Source: Parelaphostrongylus tenuis
Lineage: Eukaryota; Nematoda; Chromadorea; Rhabditida; Metastrongylidae
DNA: 64,000 bases
Direction: 5' to 3'
NCBI GenBank assembly: GCA_019055375.1
Contig: JAHQIW010007362.1
Coordinates: 1-64,000, forward strand
Under the pieces are notes generated by a model. It was not told the DNA's origin. It made no database searches and worked only from the letters and a program-made list of their open reading frames with translations. The first letter of the stretch is position 1. Each line of letters begins with the position of its first letter. The translations under genes and the position numbers were made by a program. This document shows positions 11,430-23,707 of this stretch, in pieces.

Positions 11430-14400
11430 GAACTTCTTACACAACCTTGTGGGAAGTGTTGCAGCAAAACAATAAGACTTGACAGAGTAAAATCTTGCCC
11501 GAATGTTTTTACAGTCGATGTCACATGGATATCTATGATATAGACATTGTCTTTTATTTCGGCTGCTTTTTTGAGACCTCGCAAACTGCTAAATGAGCCT
11601 TATTGAATATATAAACTTTCTAACAACGGACATTCCAGAAAACGGTAGAAATAAAGAACAATGTTTTCATTATAAATAGAGCCATGTGCTACCAATTGCA
11701 AAAAACCCAAGCAACACTTAGTTCTGCCAGATGTTATCATTCCGTTTCTCCCCTTTCCTACTATGTAGGGTGAACAGTGGGGCAGGGGGGCAGTGACGGG
11801 ACGGTGAAGATCTTCAAGACGCACGTTTGCCACTGACCTAAATAAACCTCAAAAATGGCTGAATGTATTTATCTGGATATTCCTTAAGATTAAATTATTA
11901 CTATGGACTCACAACCTTTTACTCAACCAACTATATGCGCAGTTTTGGACTCTTGTAATAAGGACTTTCTCTGGTAACATACCAATTTCACCATTCTGTC
12001 CCTTCGTAATGGGCCTCAGTGGTAGAGATCTGGTTCAAACAAGCTCCTTTGTTCATTGGGCATTACTTGTTTCGTTTGCTGGAAAGTGATTCGACGAACG
12101 AAATGTGTTGCCACAACATCAAAACAGCACTATGGGATTCGAGTCATTCAGCCCGTTTAGGACGGCTATAGAGATCATTGCGCACAGTGCGAATCACAAA
12201 GCAGCGAGAAATTTTTATTAAATATTTAGGTTAATCTTTCCCACTCTTTTAGGAAAACCCTTCAGTTTTCGGCTTCAATTCGAGAAAATGCCACGATTTA
12301 CTCTAAAGGTTCTATGCATTTGGAGCATATATTGCTGTATGCGCAAAAAAAAACGCGAGTCTACCTCAAAATGAGAAAGTCTTGGGCATTCAGTCAGTTT
12401 GTGATAAGTTATGCATGGATACGCTATTAATTGAATTCTGATAGTTGTGAATAATATCCAAAAGAATTCACCACTGCCATTAAAAATTAGGAAACAACGT
12501 ATAGTCAGAAATGATGGTGCATAAAGCATGCGTCACCAGTTCATCAGTAACTCTCAAAAATTTTTGGATTATGGGTGCACTTCAGAAGTCTGGATATGAC
12601 ACGAATTGTAGGACAGACATTCCTTTTTGTTCTATGAGCATTAGCATTTTATAGCAATTTATATCACTATGAGCGTTATCAGGTGTTGCAACCTTTATCA
12701 CTGAACATGCCCACTGATTTATCGTGTTCCACGTAATTTTTGACAACTTTCAAAGTGTTACTTTGGACCACCCTCAAGTTTTAACCTTTTGGAGTAACTA
12801 CAACTGATACTACCACTAATAACTCCTCGACCTGCTTTACATCGGTTTCCTCTTCGACTTTCATCGCTTAGATATACAGATTTTTCAATCTCTACGAATT
12901 ATTCATAGTTGACGCCGTCACGGAAAAATTCGATGAGAAAAAAAAATGATGAGAAAAACCATAGCCGTTTCCACTAAGCCTGATAAAACTGCATATTTCT
13001 TTTTTGTAACAGGTTGTAGAGAATTGTACACCAATTAAGCACAAATAAAAACCAGTTTGATAGCCAAACTAATTCCCTTCCGTATCAGAGCGATTGAGCC
13101 ATATCGTTCTTCACGGAATGTCATGATTCAACGTTCAGATATACGAACATAGCAAATTTCGTCACCATATGCCTTGCAGGCTTGCCAATGAGCCTCAGAA
13201 GCGCTGGCACCACGTTGTAGTGGAAATGGAGCAGCAGAGGAATATCTTGCTTGGACAGTTCCATTCTACAGTTTATTTGCCAAATAGATGCATTTTTCGA
13301 TGCGAACGAGAACCAAGTATCTGACGAGCTTAAATTTGGACAAATTGAATGTTTAAAGACTGTTTTTTAGGTTGTAGAAGAGAATATCTTCTACGATTTA
13401 CTACATCGTTGTCACTTAGAGTTTACTGTTTTATGCGGTGCGCCCTCTGGTGTAGTCAGCTGAAAGGATTGTGAGTAAATCTCTAAGCGTCGAAGAAAGC
13501 GAAATCTCCGAAGTCCAGGCAGTAGTGTACTGTTTTGTGGTCAATTTCATCGAAGAATACAACGGACTAATACCGCGAAAGTGAGGAGCAATGTTCTCCT
13601 AACTGGTACGGCACAGTATGACCGGTTTTCCATAACCAAGCCAAATGCTATAATCTTTATATTTCGAGCTATCAAATTACCTCGGGCAGTCCAGCGGAAA
13701 GCGGGAAGTACTTCATGTTGATTGTCAGTATTACAAATTCAACTTAGCAAGTGGACAGTCGATGGCCAGTATTGATCTATGATTAAAGATAATTTAATAT
13801 TGACAATTGCTGACTGAGGAACTTGTTGAATGTTGAGTATTTCGCGCAACTAATCTACAACATGAGTGGAATGTTTTGGAAATGGAGTGAAAAAATGCAT
13901 CATTTCCGAGTAGCCCACAAATTCGAATACGTAGTCTGTCAAGACTTACACCGACACATATTATAACCAACATAAAAATGAGTTTCTTTCAAATGTCATA
14001 TATTATAATAAAAGCTATTTTCAAACTACACTTTCACGATGTAGTCGAAAGAATTATGAAGAAAAAGTTGTAGATGTGTAGTTATCGCAAGAACGTAGCT
14101 TTCATTAGAAAACGGTTTGTTTACGAGGGTGCTTTCTTGCTAGAAACGTGCTTTCATTACTCTTTCAAGTAATAGTCCGCATTTTTATAGCAACAGAGTT
14201 TTCTTATGAGCAAAATTTTATTATGAAACAGCCATCAAAATCAGCTGTGAAGTTTAATGAGGGAAATCACACTAGAGGCAAAACGTTCTCTTTTTCTTAG
14301 TAGAGCACAACATAGGAGCTTTTACATAGAACAAGTTTATACCGAAATCAGCCCTTTTTAGGCTACCGATTGATAGCAGAAACAAAGTAGAAAAAATTGA

Positions 14401-16532
14401 TTAACGGTAGTCTGAAATGACGACCTTTCTGCATGAATGTGTTTTTTTCGATTATGCACAGAGAATTGTTGACACAGGTCATCCTTTCTACTTTGAAAAC
14501 TTCATGAATTTCTCCGTGATACACTATTCGTTTGCATCGATAGAGCGCCTCTAACATTCTTCATTCATAAATATCGATATAGCCGTAATTTATCTCAAGC
14601 GAAGGGTAACTACCTAGGGTGGGATGCACAATATTTCTTCAATCTTAGAACGCTCTTTGTATTCTATTTCGAAAGCCGATTTTAGCCATGGAAGCGTTGA
14701 GATTAGATCTATCAAATGACTACCAAAACATGACTGTCTAGAGAAAAGTCACCCACACACTCGAACAAACAAGGAAAAGCGAACGTGTTGCAATGTATTT
14801 TCACTACTACAATGTTATATAAAAGGTTTTTCAGAAATCAAGCACATCACTGAAGTCACCGAAATTAAGGCTCTGGAAAGTTTGTTAAATGATCAAAAAA
14901 TTCTGTCTGACGGATTAAACCTCTAAACAGTTGTTTAGCATCGCAGGTACACGACGTGCCGATCGGGTCCAAGAATTTGAATGTCTTTATTGTTATTGCA
15001 GTCATGAGAAAGATTAGCTTACTAGTTAAAATGAAAAAATTGCTAATATACCCCTAAGACCGCGTTGAAGAATCGCTGATGGCTTATGTAAAGCAGTTGC
15101 TGGCGCAACACACAATGTCCTTTCTTTTGAGATACTGAATGAAGAGCCACAAACTCAATCAGTTTTATTTATCTCTGTTTCAGTCCTTGCATTCTAAACT
15201 ACTCGTGGAGTATTTAGATTATCCGGACGCAAAATGGATGAATTTGTAGAGACTTTGTGGTGGTGGTTGAACATTTCAACTCCCGGTCAAAGCAGTCTGC
15301 CCATCACTCATGGAAATAGCCACAGCAGAATTTCAGGCAGCGAACAACTTGCTTGTCAATAAAGGGAACGATGAAGCTATAAGATATGCGCTACTTTTAT
15401 ACTACACTTTTACTGCAGAGGTCCGAAGATTTTCGAAATACACATCACTTCGGTAGTTAGTTTAATCTCACTTCGTGCTCACAAAGCTTCGTATTTCTTA
15501 ATTGTCAGGAAAATGCTACCCGGAATCATAAGGGCCAGTGACTCGGTATATTTTAGAGTCATCCTCGGTATCCTACGAAACCACAATCATAGCTCTGCCT
15601 ACCAGGTCCGCGAGACGGCAGAGATAAAATCTTGATAACCCACAATCCAATTTCGCACAATTATGACATTTCGCATTCTTTTGCTTCTGCTCTCAGAACA
15701 TTCACTTCTCCTTTTTTTGGAACATTTTTTATTTCTAATTGCTGCACGTTGATCCCTTCAAATCCCTTCATTATCTAACTATTCAGAAAGTATCGTCGTT
15801 GATCGCGATTTTTATCAAAGCTTCGCTCATCGCCATTGCAACTTTTTGAATTGTCACTTTCACACTGTTTCTAATTTGCTAAATCGGTAAAATTGTTGGT
15901 GTAAATGCCTTCAATAGTATATTAATGTGTATAGATCTGTGCATGTGTTGATGCATGCATTTATATATGTATGTGCGTTCGTGTGCGTGTTTCTGTGTCC
16001 GAAAATATCTCCGGGCAGTTATTTACGGACGTTGAAACCAAATCGAGGCAGCAAAGATAGAATGCTAATCTTTCTACGGAATTACGTGTTACAGTTACCA
16101 AAGCAAGTGAATTGTAGCCACGAATTCACAATTAGGAGTAAAGCAGACCGTAAAAATTTTTTTACTGGTCCTTCTATGCTTTTCCCAGTAATGGATATGT
16201 GATCTAACCGATTCAGATACACTGCACAACGCTCTCTGCTCATTGACATTATCAACGAGAAGGTGTTGGTTTTCTTCTGATGTTGTATCTGCTTTTTGCA
16301 TCATCACTAGGTACACATTTTTGGCCTTCTTATCAAGTGACCAATAGTAATTCCGAGCACAACTTGTTGTACTTTTCTTACTGGAATGTGTAATTCATGA
16401 ACTTTGCTTTTCAACAACTGGAGAAGTCGCTTGAGCCTTTTGAGTACATGTATATTATGAGTGCTTCAACTTTTTGGTGGCTAATAAATATGTTTCTGCT
16501 TCCCAAAAAAGTAAACTATATCTTCAACGCCG

Positions 16533-16565
<33 letters not shown>

Positions 16566-16980
16566 TTATTTATGCGGATTTCAACTGGTGCAAGAAGCAG
16601 ATTAAGCTTTTGAAGGTGAATTCCTAACATATTTTATCTTATTGACGCGCTTGTTTCTGGTAGTCGTATATGAACCTGTTAGAAGAAAGTCTTGCAGTAT
16701 TCGCTTATCGAGCTGTATAAGCCCCAGACACAAAAATAAGCAGAAAGAATCAACCGCTGAACTTTGATACAACACTGAGGTTATAACTACTTATATAAGG
16801 TGAGTGATGCACAAAACTCTGAACATTGACCTGGAATCGAATCGGTGTTTTATCTACATTTAGGGACTCTTGCTAGCAGCACAACTTCCAGGCCTATGCT
16901 CTGCCATAGCTTTTTTGCGGTGTAAGACGCGGTTGTTTGCTGACAGCATCGATGCTTCGTATTACTGGAAAAGGGATAAC
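11430..16980. other. Long unassigned stretch with one AT microsatellite
   Basis: About 5.5 kb without a supportable gene. It holds a TA dinucleotide tract at 16532-16567 and GT-rich sequence near 15920-16000. The short frames here (for example 15927-16202 and 14363-14557) lack splice borders, homology or consistent composition. Confidence 0.35.
16532..16567. repeat. (TA)n microsatellite
   Basis: Near-uninterrupted alternating AT of about 36 bp. Confidence 0.9.
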
Positions 16981-16984
16981 GATC

Positions 16985-17060
16985 AGTGGCCTTTGTGGTG
17001 TAATGGCAGCATGCGCATCTGTTATAGGTGAAATACTGGTTCAACTCCCACCTGAGATGT
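16985..17060 (+). pseudogene. tRNA-like sequence with A and B boxes
   Basis: A box TTGTGGTGTAATGGCAGC and B box CTGGTTCAACTCC lie about 35 bp apart, as in a tRNA. The stems are poor (the T stem is mismatched and there is no clean acceptor stem). It is either a tRNA pseudogene or the head of a tRNA-derived SINE related to 6464-6537. Confidence 0.45.
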
Positions 17061-17479
17061 AGAGTACTGCGTATCAACAGTAATCGCCTATAAAATCACT
17101 AAGCGTTAACTAATTCTTGAGCAATATATCACACAGCTGATTTCAAAACATGACATAGCTGATTAAATACATTTATGGCTTATGCAATTTTAAGTCTCCT
17201 GATAAGTTTTGACCCTAGAGCAATTGACATCAAATCAATGAACCAGTAGTAACTAAAATTGCTCGCCACTATTCAAAGCATGTTTCATCAGTCTGTGCAC
17301 ATTTTTGTCATCTCTTTTGGACAAAATGATGCACTATCTGCAGAATTTTCGAAGTTTCTTTTGGGATTGAATTTATTCAGAATGCCGTACGATGGCCGTT
17401 CAACGAAGTCTTTCTGACAACTTGCTGCGTCACGACTAAAAAATTTGCATGATGCACTGACCGTCTGAGAACATCAACC

Positions 17480-17880
17480 GCACAAAGTTTCAAGGAATTG
17501 TGTTCAGAAGAACAGCGTTTCGGTTCTTCGGCGAGCTGCGCAGCAACAGCATTAGCTTGAAGGATGAGCTGTTCCCCGGAAGTCTCCCCAAGTTGATCGA
17601 GGAACCGTCATGGAAGGAATGACATAACTCAACTAGAAGCTGTTGGATCATCCGTCGTACAATTCTGAGTTGTCGCCGTCTGACTATCACCTCTTTCTAT
17701 CGGTGGAGCGCTTTCCGAGCAAGAAGAAGCTCTGAGCAGTCAAAGATTTGCGTCGAAGATAGGTAGCTTTCTGTGAATCCAAGGATGAAGAGTTCTATGG
17801 GTGCAGTATTGATTTTTTGCTTGAGAGATAGCAGAAGTGTGTTCATGCTGATAAAGCAAACTTTAAACAGTGTTGCTGAG
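17480..17880 (+). pseudogene. Mariner-like transposase, internally deleted
   Basis: The plus strand has an HTH-end block (FRFFGELRSNSISLKDEL, about 17505-17585). After a short gap it has the C-terminal block LSPSDYHLFLSVERF and, in shifted frames, remnants of VKDLRRR, CESKDEEFYG and a KCVHADK tail. The central catalytic region is deleted. The PD that carries the last catalytic Asp before LSPSDYH has become SE. This is the YSPDLAPSDYHLF subgroup of mariners, to which the hookworm bandit and human Hsmar1 transposases belong (from memory). It is dead. Confidence 0.65.
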
Positions 17881-17884
17881 CGTT

Positions 17885-18757
17885 TTTAACTACTCTTGGT
17901 CAATAACTTTGGTGTTTACTGTTCTATTGCCGAAACTTATTAGATCTAATAGCTCGCGATGGCCCACAGATCCATGCAGTTCATGTTTTCTTCCCACACG
18001 CAGCTATGCCACCATTTGCAGTCACGAAGCGGCTGGAATTACCGCTAAGTTCTTTGAGCGGGCTCGAATTAGAAAATGAAGTGTCTTTAGATATAGCAAA
18101 CTTTCTCGTCCGTACCACTAAGGAATGACTCATAAATTAGAACTTCATCAGTAGCAATTAGGTTTCCACTTCGAGCACCAAAGATTTTGATCTAAATAAC
18201 AAGTACATGTTAGAAGACAGTGCGTAAAACATTTGTGGCTGTCGACGACTATCAGATGAAGATAAAATTTAGAATTTGAGAGGCCGTGTTATAGCGAATG
18301 GCAATCAGCAGCGGCAAAGAGTGACCTAACAGATGTATGCATCAAAAATTTCTCCACTGTATTCAATTTCCTGTGAAACGCTCCGATCCAGTAGTTTCCA
18401 AGAGAGCGCATTATTATGACGACCATACTTTCCAAGGCTTGATTCCTGCTTTTCCTTTGACAGGTGTAGAGTCTTCATTGGAGCTGCTTTGGAACGACAC
18501 ATGTAATCGCTGTTCCAACTTTATGCTGCAGGTTCACCGAACCTGTCGTCCCCCAACATCGAGAAGCTGATGCCGGACCAGTCTGAAAAGGAAAGCACTG
18601 AACGAACTCAGCGGTCATGTGTATTTGCGGCAAGAAAATGTTAAACAACTTAGTATTGATCTCTGTAGAAGAAGCGAAAACAAACACCTCTGAAATACAC
18701 AGTAATGTCGAGATTTTGATGAAGATTATAATAAATTACAATTTTGGCTCCCTTCCT
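17885..18757. other. Unassigned sequence
   Basis: Two overlapping opposite-strand frames around 18337-18687 have no recognisable motifs or splice borders. Confidence 0.3.
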
Positions 18758-18768
18758 TCTAGGGGGTA

Positions 18769-19069
18769 AAGGATAAAAAGATAAAGCTCTCGGCGTTGAT
18801 TAATCCCTCCGTGATGTGCCACAAATTTGTCTTCAATTTTTAGCTTCGTTCCAGCTGATTGAACGCATAACTGGCCTTTCTCAATGGCTCGCGGTGGCCT
18901 CCCGCCGTACGGAATTTGTGCTGCTTATCTTCCCAGGCAAGTCTAGACCAGTTTGGCAGCAATTCACCAACCCCGAAGGGATGGATGGCTTGGTGAGCCA
19001 TGAGCGCGAGATTGAAGCATTGAAATTGTGTGCGACGCAGGGCACCTCTAACCACTGCGCCTCATGCTC
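18769..19069 (-). repeat. tRNA-derived SINE with target-site duplication
   Basis: A full-length copy on the minus strand: tRNA-like head with CAGTGGTTAGAGGTGCCCTG (read on minus), degenerate B box, conserved body (GGCTCACCAAGCCATCCATC) and 3' end at ATCAACGCCGAGAGCTTTAT. It is flanked by an 11-bp imperfect direct repeat, TCTAGGGGGTA at 18758-18768 and TCTAGAAGGTA at 19070-19080, as expected for retroposition. SINEs are transcribed by Pol III and mobilised by a LINE. RTE is the only LINE clade seen in this window. Open frames through it are shadows. Confidence 0.85.
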
Positions 19070-19080
19070 TCTAGAAGGTA

Positions 19081-20126
19081 CGAACGAAAAAAAATGCGGA
19101 TTGGCGTTGTTCGACACACTAATGGATAGATGCCAACACGAGAGGTTGGAACTGTGTTAACGATTAATGAGCGAAAAATTTTCTGCATTCAAAAAATGAA
19201 CACCCAGGGGACTGTGAGCACACGAAGTGTTCTGTTGAAACTGTGTAAGAGAAACCAAGAGGAAATTTGCGGTTACTTCAATAAAATTCATTTTGCCACA
19301 TGTGCTCACTGTCCTTGGCTTTGTAACGTGCCCTAGTTTTATCTATCCTTTCCATCATTAGTTCAAAATTTTTGTGCGAACAACTCACGTTTGAAAGAAG
19401 CAAACATTTCAGCCTTATCAATTGCGGCCAGTGTCGTCTACACCAGTTGATTAGGGTCTATGGTGGTTAGAATGGAGAATATTGTTAAGGCAGTGCTTAT
19501 AGTTGTGACCTGACATCCATTTGTTGATATTCGCAAGACTATGGAATGTAGAACTTAACCGCTGAAACTTCTTCAAGATTCTTCAAACACAAACTTTATT
19601 CAAGTGTACATCAATATTATTGAATGAGTATGTCTGTGTCTATGTGTGCTCTAAATGTACCATATTTACTGATTTCTGTTGACGAAATCCTCCCAAACAG
19701 CTTACCGCCTCATCGTTGCAGAGAACTATTCCTAGGTACGAAAATGCAAGTATAACAGGGGATTTCCCTCAGCAGGGCCTCTGAAGCTACGAAGAACTCC
19801 GACTTTTTCACCCGGAAAGTCCAGATAAGAATAAACCGCACCAAGAGTTACCTACTTCTTGGTAGCTGTTATTCGCAAGGTGGTGCACACTAATTCGAAA
19901 GGCATGTTGCTGCTTTTAGTGTGGTGACAATTTGAGGAAGATTCTGGCTAGGCTAATCTCGGGACATCAGACGGCTTTGTGTGCGAGGATGATTTAAACA
20001 TCAGCCAGAATAGAAGTGTTGTTATCATACAAGAAATGCAATACAAGTCATCCGTGACGAAGACGCTCTTGATAAAAGACCTCTCCATTTAACTGGTATA
20101 CAAGAAAAGACTCAACCAAAAGCTGT
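19081..20126. other. Unassigned sequence upstream of RTE-B
   Basis: It may contain decayed endonuclease sequence of the RTE-B element that follows, but I could not align it. Confidence 0.3.
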
Positions 20127-22070
20127 GAGCTGCTTGTTGATCGACTTAGAACATGTGGCGAACTAGAGCAGTTCCCCCAATAAATGCGGATCGCATCTCC
20201 ACTAACACTGAGGAGTTGATCGAAAAAGCTACAGCAACACAAATGCCACATTCAGAAGATTTTCGCAGGACGATATATATAGATGTAGACGAAAAATTTG
20301 TTAAAAGCAGCACAAAAACGATCCAGTCTGAAAAAATGCCTCCAAGATCTTCGCAACTCTTATGTTCCGCTATGATCCCTAATAAATGAAGATAGAATAT
20401 TTACCCTATGCCATCATTAGATGAAGCTGATAATGGAAAAACTGTATACGAATCTTCTTTGTTCCACATGCTCTGTTTCGGATCGCGAAATCTCTCCTGG
20501 TTGAGAAACTATCCAGATTCTCTGCTCTAAGTTTCGAATACGATTGGGAATTTGAAGAGTGGCATACCTATACAACTTAATGACATCACTATCGATATCC
20601 TCAGAGCTGATGGCCACACTCTATATGGAATCCTCACAAGACATGTAGCATCATATTCTCAGAATGAGAGAATATCAAACCAGTGGAGATTGTTTACGTA
20701 CAACCATCATACTTGAGAAAGATGAGAAAAGATCTTCACAGCCCATTAAGCTTGTTGAGTGTGCTTTACATGCTTTTCACGACGATAAATCTTTTGCGTG
20801 TATCGAAGATCTTGCAAGAGGCAAAGTCAATTGGAATGGCAGGACTACAAAGAGGTTTCCGTTGTTTGAACCACATCCAAACCGTGCTACGGGGTGATTG
20901 GAGTCTGTTGGAAATAAAGCATGCCACTTGTTCAAGGCTTTGTCGGCGATGAGAAAGCGTTTGACCGTGTCGGAGCGAACATAAACCTATTAGCGCTAGT
21001 CGAGCAAGGTGTAAACCCGTCCAATACACCAAGGTTAGTTAACTGCTATGAGAATGTAAAAAAGAGATACGACTTTTCCATCAACTCCTACACTACAATG
21101 GATAACAAGTCGCTCGATATGGACGAGAAAGCCATACGTATGGTTGGAAAATTTCTATCCTGCCCTCGCTTCACTGATGACTTCGTCATTATTTCAAAGT
21201 GTACCAGTAGCGTAGGAGAGATGCCCAGTAAAAAATGGGAAGGGAAAATGACTGGACTACGCATAAACAGAATGAAGACCTAGTCCATAAAGAATCCTTG
21301 ATGGAAAGTGAACAAGTTGGATCGGATGGTTCTCTGATTGAGCAGACCACCTCGCATGTGTGCCCTGAACGTTCTATAAACATGAAGATCAACATGAAAG
21401 AGAAATTAGATAGAAGAAGAGCAGTACAGTCGCATTAGAGCTCCTCAAATATGCCACCAACTAGCCAGCGTACCCCACACTCCGTGCTCACCACTTCGAT
21501 TCGACAGCCGCCCCAGCGCTCTTTTATGCTGCAGAGGGAACGGCTGATATTATAACCACATCGAGAAGTCAACGTATCACTTACAGGACGTTTGCCACCT
21601 GAATGTTAATCTGTGCCACAACGTCTAACCAGCTTTTGTAGCTTCGGCCATCGAAAACAATTTCATCTTCGTGAGGCAGGATTATATACGTCGATGGCGA
21701 ACGCGGATGGGCCCATCACATAATCTGAAGAATAGACGACAGATAAACAAAAAAGCAATAAAGTAGTCTTCAGGAGAATGCAAGCATAATTGGAAGACCA
21801 CAAGACGACGAGCGGATGGGCTTGCGGCTCACTCCAACCATTTGCACCCGTAGATGGGTAACGAGTATGAAATCACGGAATTAGTGTCGCTTAAGTCACC
21901 ATGTAGTAAACATAACAACACCATGGGCGACAACTGTGCGAGAGAGAAACAAATGAAAAATACGCTGGAGAGCGCAGTAGCAGTGAAGGCTGGCCATTCG
22001 AGCATCAAGTACCAAATGCCAAAGTGACGAAATTATGACAAGCTCCTTGACAAATTTTGGAGTTTGCTAA
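20127..22070 (+). pseudogene. RTE family B retrotransposon, decayed reverse transcriptase to C-terminus
   Basis: The plus strand, across many frame changes, gives the expected order for an RTE ORF: ELLVDRLRTCGEL linker (20127), RISTNTEELIEK, KNLLKAAQKRSSLKKC, MEKLYTNLLCST, the template-binding region (DITIDILRADGHTLYGIL, 20580), LLSVLYMLFT, motif A region DEKAFDRVGANINLLALVEQ (20950), motif C remnant FTDDFVIIS (21175), GLRINRMKT, RAHHFDSTAAPALFYAAE, GWAHHIIRRIDDRQ and a tail near KAGHSSIKYQMPK (about 22030). The FADD box reads FTDD, so one flanking residue is changed. The spelling of every block differs from the eight family A copies, so this is a separate and older lineage. Confidence 0.8.
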
Positions 22071-22079
22071 ATACCATGG

Positions 22080-22942
22080 AAGAGGCTGCTAAACAAAACA
22101 TCCATTGTTTACTACTTTTTTTTCTTTCTGTCAAAACAAAAGATAATGGTAAAAGTGGTGACTGTGACTACAGCATACCACAGTGCTGATCGGAATCAAC
22201 AGTAAAGAGTGATACGAGTCTTTTATGATACTAGTCATCAGTACTGAGGATCCATTTGATGACCCTACCAATTTTTCCTCCAATAAATGTCAAGTAGTTG
22301 AGTAGTACTAATCTGGAGTAAGCTCACACTATAAGCAGTGATTTTGGACGGGTGTCAGCTACTTTTGTTGGAAAGCACACAGGAATATTATTGTATTTAC
22401 ATATATCTTGCAATAAGTTCGAAGCGAGCGGCCGATGCACCAGAACTTAGCCGTAGTCAGGGGAAGAATATAGTAGTACCGAAGTTTATTGATCCCTCGT
22501 ATTATAGAAGCTTAATTTGGAGCCTGATTTCAGTACTAAAATGTTCCCGATTAGGGTAAGAATGCTAAACTTTCTATTAATTTTCCACGTGGGACACTAT
22601 TCATGCTGCTACAGAGCAGAGTCTCGATTTCAATGAATGGTTTATCCTGATAAAAACAATACAATAGCTCTGAATTATGACAAAGCACGTGTAAGAGCAA
22701 TGAAATAGTATTCACTAAATGAATAGTACAACGTTTCGTGCAAAGAGCAAAGAGTTCAAGCGAATATGAAGAAAAATGATAGACAGCGATCGAAAATTTG
22801 GAGAATGGTGTCTGTATATCCACGACATATATAAAGGCTGTGCATAAACTAACTGATTTATAAGAAAGTGCTTGAGAAAACAATACATTGACTTGTACTT
22901 AGAGTTGATGTGAAATACACGACGGCAAGGTATAAGCAGATA
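22080..22942. other. Unassigned; one plus-strand exon candidate
   Basis: A plus-strand frame at 22410-22556 (containing AADAPELSRSQGKN and KFIDPSYYRSLIWSLI) runs into a donor-like AGG|GTAAGA. The acceptor is weak and no partner exon is seen. The remainder shows nothing. Confidence 0.25.
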
Positions 22943-23010
22943 GTACAAGTAGATTGTGTTGCAGAGCAAGGCGCGAAGCGCACTTCGCTCAATAGTAAGG
23001 AGACATTCCT
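22943..23010 (-). pseudogene. Exon-like unit a of a tandem exon array (diverged)
   Basis: The third, most diverged copy of the exon-like unit. A strong acceptor (TTTGTTATTTCAG, exon start 23010) is retained, and the first ~40 bp align with units b and c. The expected donor is not found, and the open frame simply continues (RNVSLLLSEVRF). The upstream sequence TTGCATCGTATTAGCCACTA also matches that preceding unit b. Confidence 0.4.
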
Positions 23011-23151
23011 CTGAAATAACAAAGAAATTACTGCAGACCTTCAACTTGTAGTGGCTAATACGATGCAACTCATGCTAAAAAATCAAAACGAACCTGAACG
23101 TTAGGAAGTAGAAATTCGTAAAGACCATTTTTTTTTATTCAACATACCCAC

Positions 23152-23219
23152 CTAGCTTCGTCACACTTTGCACAGCGATACGTTAAAGCGTGCATCGGTA
23201 CGAGGTAGGCGAAATTCTT
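23152..23219 (-). CDS. Exon-like unit b (68 bp) of a duplicated exon
   Basis: Minus strand, acceptor TTGTCATTTCAG before 23219 and donor CTAG|GTGGGT after 23152. Read in phase 0 it is open throughout: KNFAYLVPMHALTYRC, then AKCDEA. Spliced over a 77-bp intron to an acceptor at 23075 (GATTTTTTAG), the frame continues SMSCIVLATTS and stops. Unit c at 23640-23707 has the same length, borders, phase and a 79-bp intron, so the pair is a tandem duplication. The function is not recognised. Confidence 0.45.
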
Positions 23220-23349
23220 CTGAAATGACAAGAAACCAATAGTGATCGTTAACTTGTAGTAGCTAGTACGATGCATGCTCTCCTGAACATTCCCTTCGCA
23301 TCACGGAGCGGAGATGTTCGAGCCTTCACAGCGAGTGCCGGCGATTCAG

Positions 23350-23560
23350 TCATTTTTTTTTGGTCTTCGGCTTCCCGTCGTCTTTCGCTGCTGTCTCAAT
23401 CCAGATTTCCTGGAGCACCGATTTCTTGATGAGTGCCTTCTCCGAATTGTTCTTGTTCGGTAAAGGATGAGGTCATCCGCCGCGTGAAATTCTCGAATAT
23501 GAGGACGGTTTTCGTCTTCTCACGGACCTGTTTCGGCGTTGCCATGCGATGCAACTGATG
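23350..23560 (-). CDS. GC-rich terminal exon candidate, C-terminus rich in Lys
   Basis: It begins at an acceptor (TTGTTCTTTTTAG, exon start 23560) and ends at a TGA at 23350-23352. Joined to unit c, the frame reads SISCIAWQRRNRSVRRR, hits one in-frame TGA near 23480, then continues SEKALIKKSVLQEIWIET to a lysine-rich tail ending KPKTKKK. An alternative start is the ATG at 23545, which gives MATPKQVREKTKTVL in another frame and then shifts. It is visibly more GC-rich and more codon-like than its flanks. I do not recognise the protein. The in-frame stop or frame change suggests a pseudogene, a sequencing error or a wrong splice model. Confidence 0.4.
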
Positions 23561-23639
23561 CTAAAAAGAACAAAAAGACAAACATATACGTTAAAAAAGA
23601 AAATTCATAAAGATTATTCGCCTTAATCAACATACTCAC

Positions 23640-23707
23640 CTAGCTTGACCACGCTTTCTACAGCGAGATGGTGAAGCGCGCGTCGGCGAGAGGTAGCCGA
23701 TCTTCTT
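23640..23707 (-). CDS. Exon-like unit c (68 bp), partner of unit b
   Basis: Acceptor CGTGATTTTAG before 23707 and donor CTAG|GTGAGT after 23640. The frame is open in the same phase as unit b: KKIGYLSPTRASPSRC, then RKRGQA. It splices over a 79-bp intron (23561-23639) into the GC-rich exon at 23350-23560. Positions conserved between b and c include Y-L, P, the RC pair and A-S-x-S-C-I after the intron. Equal length and phase support real exons over chance. Confidence 0.45.

Noticed and set aside
15927..16202. 91-codon frame with hydrophobic start
   Set aside because: Its start overlaps GT/AT-rich simple sequence (TGTGCGTTCGTGTGCGTG), and no homology or splice signals are visible.
16985..17060. 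Functional tRNA gene
   Set aside because: A and B boxes are present but acceptor and T stems do not pair.
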